Positions 9,398 through 18,376 of a stretch of 64,000 nucleotides of DNA are shown piece after piece. Within the stretch, counting starts at the first letter, position 1; every line of letters starts with the position of its first letter. The notes under the pieces were generated by a model. It did not search any database and was not told where the DNA came from. It saw nothing but the letters and a program-made list of their open reading frames with translations. Source of the DNA: JAGVSR01 sp963778225 (GTDB taxonomy: Bacteria; Pseudomonadota; Alphaproteobacteria; Rhizobiales; Hyphomicrobiaceae); NCBI GenBank assembly GCA_963778225.1, contig CAVZTR010000010.1, positions 310,001 to 374,000 on the forward strand, written 5' to 3'. The translations under genes were made by a program, and so were the position numbers.

Positions 9398-9889
9398 TTA
9401 CGGCCCGCCGTCCTGAGCACCACCCCAGTTCGAGAACCAGCCCGGCTCTTCCGCCTGCTTCTTGGCGACGGCCGGCGCGTAATCGCCGGCAAGATGGCGG
9501 GTGAGGTTCGTCTTGATGTCGGCGGTCTTCTCTGGCGAACAGTAACTGGCTTGCCCGGCCACGGCTTTCGCGACCCCGTTGTAGGCCGTGTCGTAGACTT
9601 TTTCGATCCGTGGAATGTCCGTCGGTGCAACGGTCGCCGCTTCGTTGGCGAGGAAGTTGGTGCGCAGTTTGACGGGATCGAAGTTATAGCCGCACTTCAC
9701 GGCGCGCGCGGCCGTTGAGCCGACCTGGAAGGCCCGCGAGGTTGGGTCACCGGTTGGAGCTGCGGTCGGGACGGCCGCCGTCGCACTGGTCTGACCCTCA
9801 CCCAACAAGGCACCGGTCGAAACCCCCGACGAACTGGAGCAGCCGCCCAAAGTGAGCGCGCTCAACACGATCAAAAGTCGCCCAGACAT
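9398..9889 (-). CDS. Putative lipoprotein of unknown function
   Basis: A 163-residue protein whose N-terminus MSGRLLIVLSALTLGGC is a signal peptide with a lipobox (L-G-G-C), followed by a Ser/Gly/Thr/Ala-rich linker. The mature part has two further Cys (CGYNFDP and SYCSPEK) and ends 'WFSNWGGAQ'. It should be anchored in the membrane facing the periplasm. The frame opens upstream of 9889, but the ATG at 9889 is the only start that yields the signal peptide. I do not recognise the family. It lies downstream of the VWA gene on the same strand, 101 bases away. Confidence 0.8.
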   Translation of the reverse strand: MSGRLLIVLSALTLGGCSSSSGVSTGALLGEGQTSATAAVPTAAPTGDPTSRAFQVGSTAARAVKCGYNFDPVKLRTNFLANEAATVAPTDIPRIEKVYDTAYNGVAKAVAGQASYCSPEKTADIKTNLTRHLAGDYAPAVAKKQAEEPGWFSNWGGAQDGGP

Positions 9890-9990
9890 GTTCAGAAGCC
9901 CCGAATCCCTAGCTCGACCCCGGTATTGGAGCCGATCTACCCCCAACGTCAATCGCACGCCCTCATTGCGGCGGGGAGAAGGCAAAAACC

Positions 9991-11166
9991 TTAACGCAGC
10001 AGTGACCGGATTGCCTGATCGAGCCCTTCGAGGGTCAGCGGATACATCCGTCCCTCCATCAGCTTCTGCATGATGCCAATGGACGGCGTCCAACTCCAAT
10101 GCTGCTCGGGAATCGGATTGAGCCACACCGCATGCGGGTAGGTCGCCAGCGCCCGCGAGATCCAGATGTGGCCCGCTTCCTCGTTCATGTGCTCCACCGA
10201 CCCACCCGGCTGCGTGATCTCATACGGGCTCATCGAGGCATCGCCCACAAAGATGATCTTATAGTCCGACGGATAGGTGTGCAGCACGTCCCACGTCGGG
10301 ATCGTCTCCGTCCATCGCCGGGTGTTATCCCGCCACACGCGCTCGTAGAGGCAGTTGTGGAAATAATAATACTCGAGGTGCTTGAACTCGGTCCGCGCCG
10401 CCGAGAACAGCTCTTCGACGCCCTTGATGTGCCAGTCCATCGACCCGCCGACATCAAAGAACATCAGAACCTTCACCGCATTGCGCCGTTCGGGGCGCAT
10501 GTGGATGTCGAGATGGCCTTTCTCGGCCGTGCCGCGAATGGTGCCCGCGAGATCGAACTCGTCGGCCGCCCCCGTGCGGGCGAACTGGCGCAACCGCCGC
10601 AGCGCGACCTTGATGTTGCGCGTGCCGAGTTCGACATCGCCGGCGAGATCCTTGAACTCGCGCTTGTCCCAGACCTTGATTGCGCGCTGGTGCCGGCTCT
10701 CGTGCTGCCCGATGCGGATGCCGGCGGGATTGTACCCATAGGCTCCAAACGGTGACGTGCCGCCCGTGCCGATCCACTTGTTGCCGCCCTGGTGTCGTTC
10801 CTTCTGCTCCCGAAGACGCTCGCGAAGCGTCTCCATGATTTTCTCCCAGCCGCCGAGTTCGTCGATCTTGGCCTTCTCTTCGTCCGTGAGATAGAGCGCC
10901 GCGACCGCCCTCAGCCATTCGTCGGGAATATCGGCCTCGATCGCCTCGCTCATCAGGTCGAGGCCCTTGAAGACGTGGCCAAACACCTGATCGAACCGAT
11001 CGAAGTGCCGCTCGTCTTTAATGAGTGTCAGCCGCGCAAGATAATAGAAATCCTCGACCTTGCCGTTGGCGCACCCGGCCTCCATGGCCTCGAGCAGCGC
11101 CAGGTACTCCTTCACGGAGATCGGCAGCTTGGCGGACCGCAATTCTGCGAAAAACTTTGTCAGCAT
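9991..11166 (-). CDS. CoxE-like VWA domain protein
   Basis: A 391-residue cytoplasmic protein. The N-terminal two thirds is the helical CoxE-like region (FFAELRSAKLPISVKEYLALLEAM at the start), and the C-terminal third is a von Willebrand A fold with the metal-site motif D-V-G-G-S-M (DxGxS) near residue 230. CoxE-like proteins usually work with a MoxR-type AAA ATPase to insert metals or remodel protein complexes. No MoxR gene is next to it here, so the ATPase partner must be elsewhere or upstream function is different. A strong hairpin separates it from the porin gene. Confidence 0.85.
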   Translation of the reverse strand: MLTKFFAELRSAKLPISVKEYLALLEAMEAGCANGKVEDFYYLARLTLIKDERHFDRFDQVFGHVFKGLDLMSEAIEADIPDEWLRAVAALYLTDEEKAKIDELGGWEKIMETLRERLREQKERHQGGNKWIGTGGTSPFGAYGYNPAGIRIGQHESRHQRAIKVWDKREFKDLAGDVELGTRNIKVALRRLRQFARTGAADEFDLAGTIRGTAEKGHLDIHMRPERRNAVKVLMFFDVGGSMDWHIKGVEELFSAARTEFKHLEYYYFHNCLYERVWRDNTRRWTETIPTWDVLHTYPSDYKIIFVGDASMSPYEITQPGGSVEHMNEEAGHIWISRALATYPHAVWLNPIPEQHWSWTPSIGIMQKLMEGRMYPLTLEGLDQAIRSLLR

Positions 11167-11246
11167 GGCGCGATTGTAGAAACCGGAGCGCCGGCTGAGA
11201 AGGGTTATGCGGCTCCTGAGGCAAGATAACCGGCCCCAAACAGGAA

Positions 11247-11274
11247 GAAGGCCGCCCGTTGCCAGGCGGCCTTC
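11247..11274. terminator. Strong hairpin terminator between the porin and VWA genes
   Basis: A perfect ten-pair stem (11247-11256 with 11265-11274, eight-base loop, arms GAAGGCCGCC/GGCGGCCTTC) starts 24 bases after the porin stop on the minus strand. It probably ends the porin message and insulates the VWA gene. Confidence 0.65.
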
Positions 11275-11297
11275 AACCAGATGGGAGATCTGTCAGA

Positions 11298-12656
11298 TTA
11301 GAAGTTGATCAGACCACCGACGCCGACGTACTCGAAGTCTTCGACGCCGATGCCGAACCCGGTGAAGGCGATCGACGGTCGTATCAGCCGAAGCGTTGCG
11401 ATACTTGATCCAGACCGACATCGCAGCAGCATCAACTTCCTGAACGACACCAAGACCCCAGACGTCGAGCTCGTCGATAGTACCGACGTGAAGTCGCAGC
11501 TACACACCCGTCGCCGGACCAGCGTAGCCGTCAGCACCAGCACCGTCAGCCGTCAGGTACTCACCGTAGAACACGGTAGCACCGAGGTGGTTGAACTTCG
11601 TGCGAAGACCACCCTTGACGTACCAGGTCTCAGCAGTCATCGATGCCAGGCACCGTCGTCAGTTCTGCATGTCGCCGTAGTTGACCAAGCCGAAGAGACC
11701 CGTCGCAACGTGCTGAGCGTAAGCACCAGCCTGGAAGTACTGAGCGTCGAGAGTACCGAGGTTGTTGTACCACGCCGCTGACCAGCAGCAGTTACCAGTC
11801 GAGTTAACCTCGTTGTAGGCAACAGCAGCAGCGAGCTTGAAGCCATGATGCTCACCAGCGTAACGAGCCGGCGATATCCCACATGTCGTCCTCACCCCAA
11901 GAGGCCGAGACCGAGAAGCCACCGAAGGTCGGCGAGTCGTAACGAACGACGTTCTGCGTCAGACCGTTGCAGTCACCCCAGGCGCCGCCCATCGTGGCGC
12001 AACCACCGCCAGCACCGCCCCAGGTACGTGCCAGCAGAACGCCGCCGTCAGCCGTACGAATGGCAAAGCTGCTGATGTCGAACGCCACCCAGTTGGCAGG
12101 AACGAGCGAGCCCGAACCGTCAACGAGGATGGCCGTGTTGTCCGAAGCCTGCGACTGCTTGCCGAGGCCGATCTTACCGAGCTGGTCAGACTTGACGAAC
12201 CAGAACGACTGGAGCGTCTGCACGCCGCCGAGGCCCGTGGCGCCAGTCGCCGAGAGCGTTATAAACGGCAGGACCGTTCGGATTGTTCTGGCTTGTCGTC
12301 AGACCGTCGGAGCCGATGGCTTCGATCTGCAGCACGTAACCAGCCGACCAGCCGGGCGAGATCTGAGCCGAGCCCGTGAACTTCACGTGGCTGCCCAGCG
12401 TCGTGCCGAGGTCGTGGATGTAGGTGTTGGATTCGACGCCGTCATCCCAGAACGTGATCTGCTGGCCGACCCAACCGGAGACGGTCAGCGAAACCTTGCG
12501 GTTGCCCTTGCGAGCAGTCGTGGCTTCGAGTTCAGCGATGCGCTCTTCGAGGTCTGCGCAGCAATTGCCGCCGAGGTCGGCAGCGTTAGCGCTGGTTGCG
12601 AGTCCGCCTGCGAGCAGGCCGGCCGCCACCAGGGCGCTCAGGCTATAGTTCTTCAT
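11298..12656 (-). pseudogene. Alphaproteobacterial porin, reading frame broken several times
   Basis: The start is clear: ATG 12656 with GGGAGAAG upstream and a signal peptide MKNYSLSALVAAGLLAGG...ANAADLGG. After the mature start comes a short coiled coil ending ERIAELEATTARKG and then barrel strands. The same protein continues in other frames: 'TLQSFWFVKSDQLGKIGLGKQ' (about 12220), 'ARYAGEHHGFKLAAAVAYN' (about 11870), 'WYVKGGLRTKFNHLG' (about 11620), 'ELDVWGLGVVQEVDAAAM' (about 11470), and ends TGFGIGVEDF...INF with the terminal Phe of barrels. The total length is 1359 bases, a multiple of three, so the indels cancel overall. It would form an outer membrane general porin. Decay or a collapsed paralog consensus are both possible. 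Confidence 0.8.
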
Positions 12657-13227
12657 GGAGCTTCTCCCAATCTGCGTTGGCATCTTCGAAGGCGGACGCC
12701 CTACTTTTTCGATACGCAAACTGAAACCGCGCTCTCAGACATGAACGGCACATCGATCGATATGTGACCCGCCGTTACTCGCGAAACTCTGTGATTCCCT
12801 CCTGCGCAACAATGATGCATTCGCGATGTGGCAGCGACTGCGGCTGTTGTGTGGCGATAGCGCCACTAAAGCACGCGCCACACCTTGCAAAACAAGCACT
12901 TGGGCACTGCATCATTGCGCAATGCCGCTGTGAGCATCCCTGTTGATGACTCGATTTGAGAGCGTTCGACGGGGCCATGTGCCAATTTTCGCAGCACGCA
13001 AGAGACCAATTTTGAACGCGAGTCGTCTGTTCCAGTGTCGCTTCGGACTCGAAAACCAAATCACCAACCGGCACAAACGCGGCGCACTCTCAGTATATAG
13101 AGAGCAGTAGGGATGAGCCCACGAATGAGTGAGAACTGGCGCTAGTCCCGCTGCAACGCGCATTCAGAACGCGAGCGACTCACTTAGCCTTCCTGCCACT
13201 TGCTGGCACAACGACCTGAAACAACAT
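12657..13227. other. Intergenic region upstream of the porin
   Basis: About 570 bases without a supported gene; the short open frames have no ribosome-binding site or family features. The first part must hold the porin promoter. An imperfect inverted repeat with 14-17 base arms (12803-12819 and 12908-12922, TGCGCAA(CA)ATGATGCA and its complement) flanks about 90 bases. This may be a regulatory structure or a remnant. Confidence 0.35.
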
Positions 13228-13252
13228 CGCCCCCGGCTTTGGACCAGGGGCG
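13228..13252 (-). terminator. Probable rpoD terminator
   Basis: A nine-pair stem with one wobble (13228-13236 with 13244-13252, seven-base loop) lies 22 bases past the rpoD stop. No long T run follows, so this is a moderate call. Confidence 0.45.
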
Positions 13253-13273
13253 AGGGGCTTTGTATCGTGTCGA

Positions 13274-15301
13274 TCAGTTGTCGAGGAAACTTCTAAGCTT
13301 CCGGCTGCGGCTCGGGTGCTTGAGCTTGCGCAGCGCCTTCGCTTCGATCTGACGGATGCGCTCGCGCGTGACCGAGAACTGCTGGCCGACTTCTTCCAGC
13401 GTGTGATCGGTGTTCATACCGATCCCGAAGCGCATGCGCAGGACACGCTCTTCACGAGGCGTGAGCGAGGCCAGCACCCGGGTCGTCGTCTCGCGCAGGT
13501 TCGACTGGATCGCGGCATCGATCGGCAGGACGGCGTTACGGTCTTCGATGAAGTCGCCGAGATGCGAATCTTCCTCGTCGCCGATCGGCGTCTCCAGCGA
13601 AATCGGCTCCTTGGCGATCTTGAGGACCTTGCGCACCTTTTCGAGCGGCATCGCGAGTTTCTCGGCCAGTTCCTCCGGCGTCGGCTCGCGGCCGATTTCA
13701 TGGAGCATCTGACGCGACGTGCGCACGATCTTGTTGATCGTCTCGATCATGTGCACGGGGATGCGGATGGTGCGCGCCTGATCCGCAATCGAGCGTGTGA
13801 TCGCCTGCCGGATCCACCACGTCGCATACGTCGAGAACTTATAGCCGCGCCGGTACTCGAACTTGTCGACAGCCTTCATCAGGCCGATGTTGCCTTCCTG
13901 GATGAGGTCGAGGAATTGGAGGCCACGATTCGTGTACTTCTTGGCGATTGAGATCACGAGACGAAGGTTGGCTTCCACCATTTCCTTCTTCGCCTGCCGG
14001 GCTTCGCGCTCGCCCTTCTGAACCGCCTTCACGATGCGGCGGAATTCAGGGATTTCCAGACCCGTCTCGGTCGCAAGGTTATGGATGTCGCCGCGGATGC
14101 GCTCGATGTTCGGGCGCTCCTGCTTGACGAGGTTCGTCCACTTCTTGCCCTTGGTCGAAATCTTCTCGATCCAGGTCTGGTCGAGTTCGTTGCCGAAGTA
14201 CTCGTCGATGAAATCCTGCCGTCCGACGCCGTAGCTGTCGGCCAGGCGCATCAGCCGGCCTTCAAACCCGACGAGGCGCTTGTTGATCGCGTAGAGCTGT
14301 TCGACGAGGCTCTCGATGCGGGCGTTGTTCAACGACAGTGACTTCACATCGACGATGATTTCATCGCGGATTTTCTCGTAAGCCTTCTGCTGCTGGCGCG
14401 AACCCTGTTCGCCGGCAACCTGCTGCTCCAGCTTCTTGTCCTGCTGCTTGCGCAGCTTCTTGTAGGTGTTTGCGATGCGGTCGAAGGTTTCCAGAACCTT
14501 CGGCTTCAATTCCGCTTCCATCGCTGCGAGCGACAGCGCGTTCTCGAAATCTTCCTCATCGTCGGCCATGTCGCTGCCAGGAGCGGCCGGCGCGGCGGCA
14601 TCGGGGGCAGCCTCCCCATCCACACCCTCTTCGCCGGGAACGGGCGCCTTGGCTTCCGGACCCTCGTAGGTCGCCTCGAGATCGATGATGTCACGCAGCA
14701 GGATTTTGCCGTCGTTCAGCTCCTGCATCCAGATGATGATGGCCTGGAAGGTGAGGGGGCTTTCGCACAGCCCCGCGATCATGGCTTCGCGACCGGCTTC
14801 AATGCGCTTGGCGATGGCGATTTCGCCTTCGCGCGACAGCAGTTCGACCGAGCCCATCTCGCGCAGGTACATGCGCACCGGGTCATCCGTGCGCTCGGTC
14901 GGTTCTGCGCGCGTCTCCGTCTTGACCAGCGCCGTCGTCGCGGTCAGCGCACGCCCACCGCCGTCCTCATCATCCGCGGCGTCATCAACCGCTTCCGCAC
15001 CTTCCTCGGCCTCTTCCTGATCGACGACGTTGATGCCCATGTCGGACAGCATCGCCATCGTGTCTTCGATCTGCTCTGAAGACACCTCCTCGGAGGGCAG
15101 CACGGCATTCAACTCGTCATAGGTGACGTACCCGCGAGCCTTGGCAGTCTTCAGCAAGCGCTTGACGGCGGCATCCGAGAGATCGAGCAGCGGGCTATCG
15201 CGCTCGGGTGCATCGCCCGAAGGTTCGTCCGTCCGAGGCGCGGCTGCCGGGGCGGCGCGCTTGGGGACGGCGTTGGACTTGGTCTGCGGTGCGCGGCTCA
15301 T
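13274..15301 (-). CDS. rpoD: RNA polymerase primary sigma factor RpoD (sigma-70)
   Basis: A 675-residue housekeeping sigma factor that directs RNA polymerase to most promoters. Region 1.2 is seen at DPVRMYLREMGSVELLSREGE, followed by a long acidic non-conserved region. Region 2 is NLRLVISIAKKYTNRGLQFLD...FSTYATWWIRQAI with the -10 recognition residues intact. Region 3 is RIPVHMIETINK, and region 4 ends with VTRERIRQIEAKALRKLKHP...LRSFLDN. Length and order match alphaproteobacterial RpoD. It lies 141 bases downstream of dnaG on the same strand, the conserved dnaG-rpoD macromolecular synthesis arrangement. Confidence 0.98.
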   Translation of the reverse strand: MSRAPQTKSNAVPKRAAPAAAPRTDEPSGDAPERDSPLLDLSDAAVKRLLKTAKARGYVTYDELNAVLPSEEVSSEQIEDTMAMLSDMGINVVDQEEAEEGAEAVDDAADDEDGGGRALTATTALVKTETRAEPTERTDDPVRMYLREMGSVELLSREGEIAIAKRIEAGREAMIAGLCESPLTFQAIIIWMQELNDGKILLRDIIDLEATYEGPEAKAPVPGEEGVDGEAAPDAAAPAAPGSDMADDEEDFENALSLAAMEAELKPKVLETFDRIANTYKKLRKQQDKKLEQQVAGEQGSRQQQKAYEKIRDEIIVDVKSLSLNNARIESLVEQLYAINKRLVGFEGRLMRLADSYGVGRQDFIDEYFGNELDQTWIEKISTKGKKWTNLVKQERPNIERIRGDIHNLATETGLEIPEFRRIVKAVQKGEREARQAKKEMVEANLRLVISIAKKYTNRGLQFLDLIQEGNIGLMKAVDKFEYRRGYKFSTYATWWIRQAITRSIADQARTIRIPVHMIETINKIVRTSRQMLHEIGREPTPEELAEKLAMPLEKVRKVLKIAKEPISLETPIGDEEDSHLGDFIEDRNAVLPIDAAIQSNLRETTTRVLASLTPREERVLRMRFGIGMNTDHTLEEVGQQFSVTRERIRQIEAKALRKLKHPSRSRKLRSFLDN

Positions 15302-15442
15302 AGGGTCTCGCCTCTTGGGAGGGCTCTAACAACGAATGTGCGATACGAGGCGACGATCATATCCTCGGTGAGAACTCTGTGAGCCGGCCCGTCGCTGACG
15401 TGGCACAGCCAAGGTCTCCGGGACGATGAACGAGCGTTTCCC

Positions 15443-17467
15443 TCATACCGCTGCGGCATCTTCTGTGTTCTGATCCAGGCTCTCGGGGCGCGCCAAGCGT
15501 TCAAGCTCGGCCTGAAGTTCGCAGATGCGCTGGAAGGCATCTTCGTTGCGATCCTCATGCCAAGCACGCTCCGCGCTTTCGAGCGCCGCCTTTAACCCGA
15601 CTTGCCGTTCATGCAGCGCGAGGGCGTGGCGCCAGCCAGCTTCCACCTCGGCGTGCCCGGCATTGGGCTCGGCGAACCTGTCGCATTTGTGCGTCACCGA
15701 ACGATCGACGAGATCCAGAACCCCGCCGAATCCGGTCTGATCCAAATGGGATCGCAACCCTGAGCTGTCAAGAGAATTGTCAAGTGAAACCGCCGCAAGG
15801 ATGGCATCTAGCAGCCGGGAAAGCACAGGCGCGGTAAAGTTGACCTCGGAAAGCCTTTCGGCGTCCTCCGTGGCCAACCACGGATGATTGACGAGAGTTC
15901 GGATCAGTAACAACTCCCGGTAGTTGGGCCGGGTCTTATCGCCGGATGCAAGTGAACTGTTGAGCAAGCTGGACGACGGCAGGGCGTGAACGGCGGGCCC
16001 ACCGGCTGCGGAAAAGCCGCCCGGGCCGCGCTGACCGCCAAATCCGCCAGGACGGGCCCCGTATCCTGGTCGTCCCGGCCGGCCAAATCCGCCCGCCGGC
16101 ATGCCGCGGAAGTTGGCTGCGGGCCGTCCAGCCGGGGCGGGTTGACGTCCAAACCCCGTCTCTCGCGACGGGCGGAACGGCGCCGTTGCCCTATCCTGAC
16201 CCCACGCGGACTGAAGGCGCCGCCGCATGTCCTGCTCATAATGTGAGCGCACGGCGCCGTCCTCGATCCGTGCCGTCAACATCCGGATCTGCTGTTCCAG
16301 CTTCGCCCGGCGCTCCGGCGTCGACCAGTCATCCTGCGCCCATTCGCGGTCGAACAGAACCTGCGCCAAAGGCTGCGCGGCGGCGAGCGCGGCTTCCATC
16401 GCCTCGGGTCCCTGCTGGCGCACCAGATCGTCAGGATCGAGCCCGTCGGGAAGAAAAGCAAAGCGAATGCTCATGCCGGGCTTCAGCAGCGGCAGGACGG
16501 TGTCGATCGCCCGGTATGCGGCCTTTTTGCCTGCACTGTCGCCGTCGAAACACAGGATCGGCTCGGGTGTCATGCGCCATAGAAGACCGACTTGCTCCGG
16601 CGTCAATGCGGTGCCCAGCGGTGCGACGCTTTCGGCAAAGCCGCCCTCGGTCAGCGCCACCACATCCATATAGCCTTCGACGGCGATGACGCGGTCTTTG
16701 TCATGCGCCACGGCCCGCGCCAGATGCGCATTATAAAGATTGTGCCCCTTATGAAAGAGCGGCGTCTCCGGCGAATTCAGGTACTTCGCCGGCGCATCCG
16801 GATCGAGCGCGCGGCCGCCGAACGCAATCGTGCGACCTTTCCAGTCCGCGATCGGGAACATGACCCGATGCCGGAACCTGTCGTAGGGCTCGCGGATCTC
16901 CTCTCCCGAAATCAGCATTCCCGACAGCGCCTGCTCCTCGACTGAAAAGCCGAGCTTGGTCAGATGCTCTTTCAGTGCAGTTCGTGAGTTGGGGGCATAG
17001 CCAAGCCGGAATGACGTGATCGTCTCCCGCCTCAAACCGCGCTTTTCCGCAAGATAGCGCCGGGCCTCCGCTCCGCCGGGCCCCGCCAGCTGCTCCTGGA
17101 AGTATGCGACCGATGCCTCAAGAACGGCCGACAGCCGCTGCCGCTGGTCGTAGACCTCTTGATCTCGCACCTCGGGCTTGGGCAGAGTAACGCCGGCCTC
17201 GGATGCAAGCCGTTCCACGGCCTCCGGGAAGGTCAGGCCCTCCGTCTTGATCAGAAACGCGAAGATATCGCCATGCTCGCCGGACGCGAAGCAATGGTAG
17301 AAGCCCTTGTGATCGTTGACGAAGAACGACGGCGTCTTCTCCATCTTGAAGGGCGATAGCCCCGACCACTCGCGGCCCTTCTTTTTGAGCGCAACTTTGC
17401 GCCCCACCACCTGGCTCACGGGCAGGCGGGCTCGGATCTCATCGAGCAGGTGAGGCGAATATCGCAT
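15443..17467 (-). CDS. dnaG: DNA primase
   Basis: A 674-residue primase that makes RNA primers for replication. The N-terminal domain (1-95) aligns with the zinc-binding domain, but the usual ligands are mostly replaced: the C-P-F-H motif reads S-P-F-K and the second half reads Y-H-C-F-A-S-G. The TOPRIM core follows with VIAVEGYMDVVAL (about 260-272) and the acidic FDGDSAGKKA motif (about 307-316). A Gly/Pro-rich linker (about 435-490) precedes the DnaB-interacting C-terminal domain. It is upstream of rpoD on the same strand. The loss of zinc ligands is a known trend in some Hyphomicrobiales and does not suggest a dead gene. Confidence 0.96.
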   Translation of the reverse strand: MRYSPHLLDEIRARLPVSQVVGRKVALKKKGREWSGLSPFKMEKTPSFFVNDHKGFYHCFASGEHGDIFAFLIKTEGLTFPEAVERLASEAGVTLPKPEVRDQEVYDQRQRLSAVLEASVAYFQEQLAGPGGAEARRYLAEKRGLRRETITSFRLGYAPNSRTALKEHLTKLGFSVEEQALSGMLISGEEIREPYDRFRHRVMFPIADWKGRTIAFGGRALDPDAPAKYLNSPETPLFHKGHNLYNAHLARAVAHDKDRVIAVEGYMDVVALTEGGFAESVAPLGTALTPEQVGLLWRMTPEPILCFDGDSAGKKAAYRAIDTVLPLLKPGMSIRFAFLPDGLDPDDLVRQQGPEAMEAALAAAQPLAQVLFDREWAQDDWSTPERRAKLEQQIRMLTARIEDGAVRSHYEQDMRRRLQSAWGQDRATAPFRPSRETGFGRQPAPAGRPAANFRGMPAGGFGRPGRPGYGARPGGFGGQRGPGGFSAAGGPAVHALPSSSLLNSSLASGDKTRPNYRELLLIRTLVNHPWLATEDAERLSEVNFTAPVLSRLLDAILAAVSLDNSLDSSGLRSHLDQTGFGGVLDLVDRSVTHKCDRFAEPNAGHAEVEAGWRHALALHERQVGLKAALESAERAWHEDRNEDAFQRICELQAELERLARPESLDQNTEDAAAV

Positions 17468-17577
17468 GGGTCTCCCGCGCTGGGGGAAAAACCCAGCACC
17501 GTCGCGACGCTAAGTGATTTGCCGGTCCATCCCGCCCCAAGTCAGCCACAACTCCCAATATTCACAGGGCAGCCGGC

Positions 17578-18045
17578 CTACTTCAGGGCCTCCTTCAGCA
17601 TGGCACTGGCTTTGCCAAAGTCCATCGTGCCCGTGTACCGCTCTTTCAGCGCGGCCATCACACGGCCCATGTCCTTGAGGCCCTTGGCATTAAGGTCCGC
17701 GACAAGCCCTGCCACCGCCGCGCGCATCTCATCTTCATCCATCTGCTGCGGGAGATAGGCTTCGATGACGGCGATTTCTTCGGCTTCCTGATCGGCGAGG
17801 TCGTCGCGACCGGCCTTGCGGTAGATATCGATGCTCTCGCGCCGCTGTTTGATCATCTTCTGCAGCAGCGCCAGAATATCCTGGTCCGCGATCCTGTCCC
17901 GGCCGGTCGCCTGCCCCTGCTCGTCCACATGCGCGCTGAGATCACGGTCCTTGATGGTCGCCGTGATCAGCCGCAGCGTCGCCAGACGGCGCTTGTCGCC
18001 CGATTTCATCGCCGTCTTGATGTCGTCGTTGAGCCGGGTGCGCAT
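17578..18045 (-). CDS. GatB/YqeY domain protein
   Basis: A 155-residue protein with the full YqeY helical fold: MRTRLNDDIKTAMKSGDKRRLATLRLI at the start, then KQRRESIDIYRKAGRDDLADQE, then LPQQMDEDE and the C-terminal 'DMGRVMAALKERYTGTMDFGKAS'. This domain is related to the tail of the tRNA amidotransferase subunit GatB, but free-standing copies have no settled function. ATG 18045 is chosen because the family starts there; the upstream extension is unlike the family. It is located 110 bases upstream of dnaG on the same strand and divergent from carA. Confidence 0.88.
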   Translation of the reverse strand: MRTRLNDDIKTAMKSGDKRRLATLRLITATIKDRDLSAHVDEQGQATGRDRIADQDILALLQKMIKQRRESIDIYRKAGRDDLADQEAEEIAVIEAYLPQQMDEDEMRAAVAGLVADLNAKGLKDMGRVMAALKERYTGTMDFGKASAMLKEALK

Positions 18046-18376
18046 GGCTTCATCCTCAAACTGGCAGGGGCGGTGTTTAGGATTAAGTCCCGAGTCCGGC
18101 AAGCCGGACCTTTAACAAACGCCCGTCCGGCAAGCCGGACATTTGAACAAACGTCTGAGGCGTCCGCCCACAGGTGCGGCAAGGTGACGGGTCCTGTGTG
18201 GCTATGGAGACCTTTGTATCCCTGGTGCGTTCCTTGATTTCGCAAAGCGCTTCCCCTAGGGTCCGGCCGAATTTCAAGGGTCTCCGGCCGCCGGTCTGGG
18301 TACGCTCGCGCGTCACCCGGCTTCCAGCATGGCCGCAGGCACACCGAACTCCTGAGCCCGACCTCGTGAGGCCCCG
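18046..18376. other. Divergent region between the YqeY and carA genes
   Basis: This 331-base gap has no supported gene. Besides the palindromic repeat pair it should hold the promoters of both genes. Nothing resembling a pyrimidine-sensing leader with a terminator could be recognised before carA. Confidence 0.4.
18094..18153. repeat. Two tandem 31-base repeats with a palindromic core
   Basis: GTCCGGCAAGCCGGAC occurs at 18094-18109 and again at 18125-18140, exactly 31 bases apart. Each is followed by a similar tail (TTTAACAAACG and TTTGAACAAACG). Each core can fold as a six-pair hairpin or act as a dyad operator. The pair sits between the YqeY and carA genes. Confidence 0.7.

Noticed and set aside
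12775..13163. Small minus-strand frames upstream of the porin
   Set aside because: No ribosome-binding site, signal peptide or family feature; the amino acid make-up is random-like.
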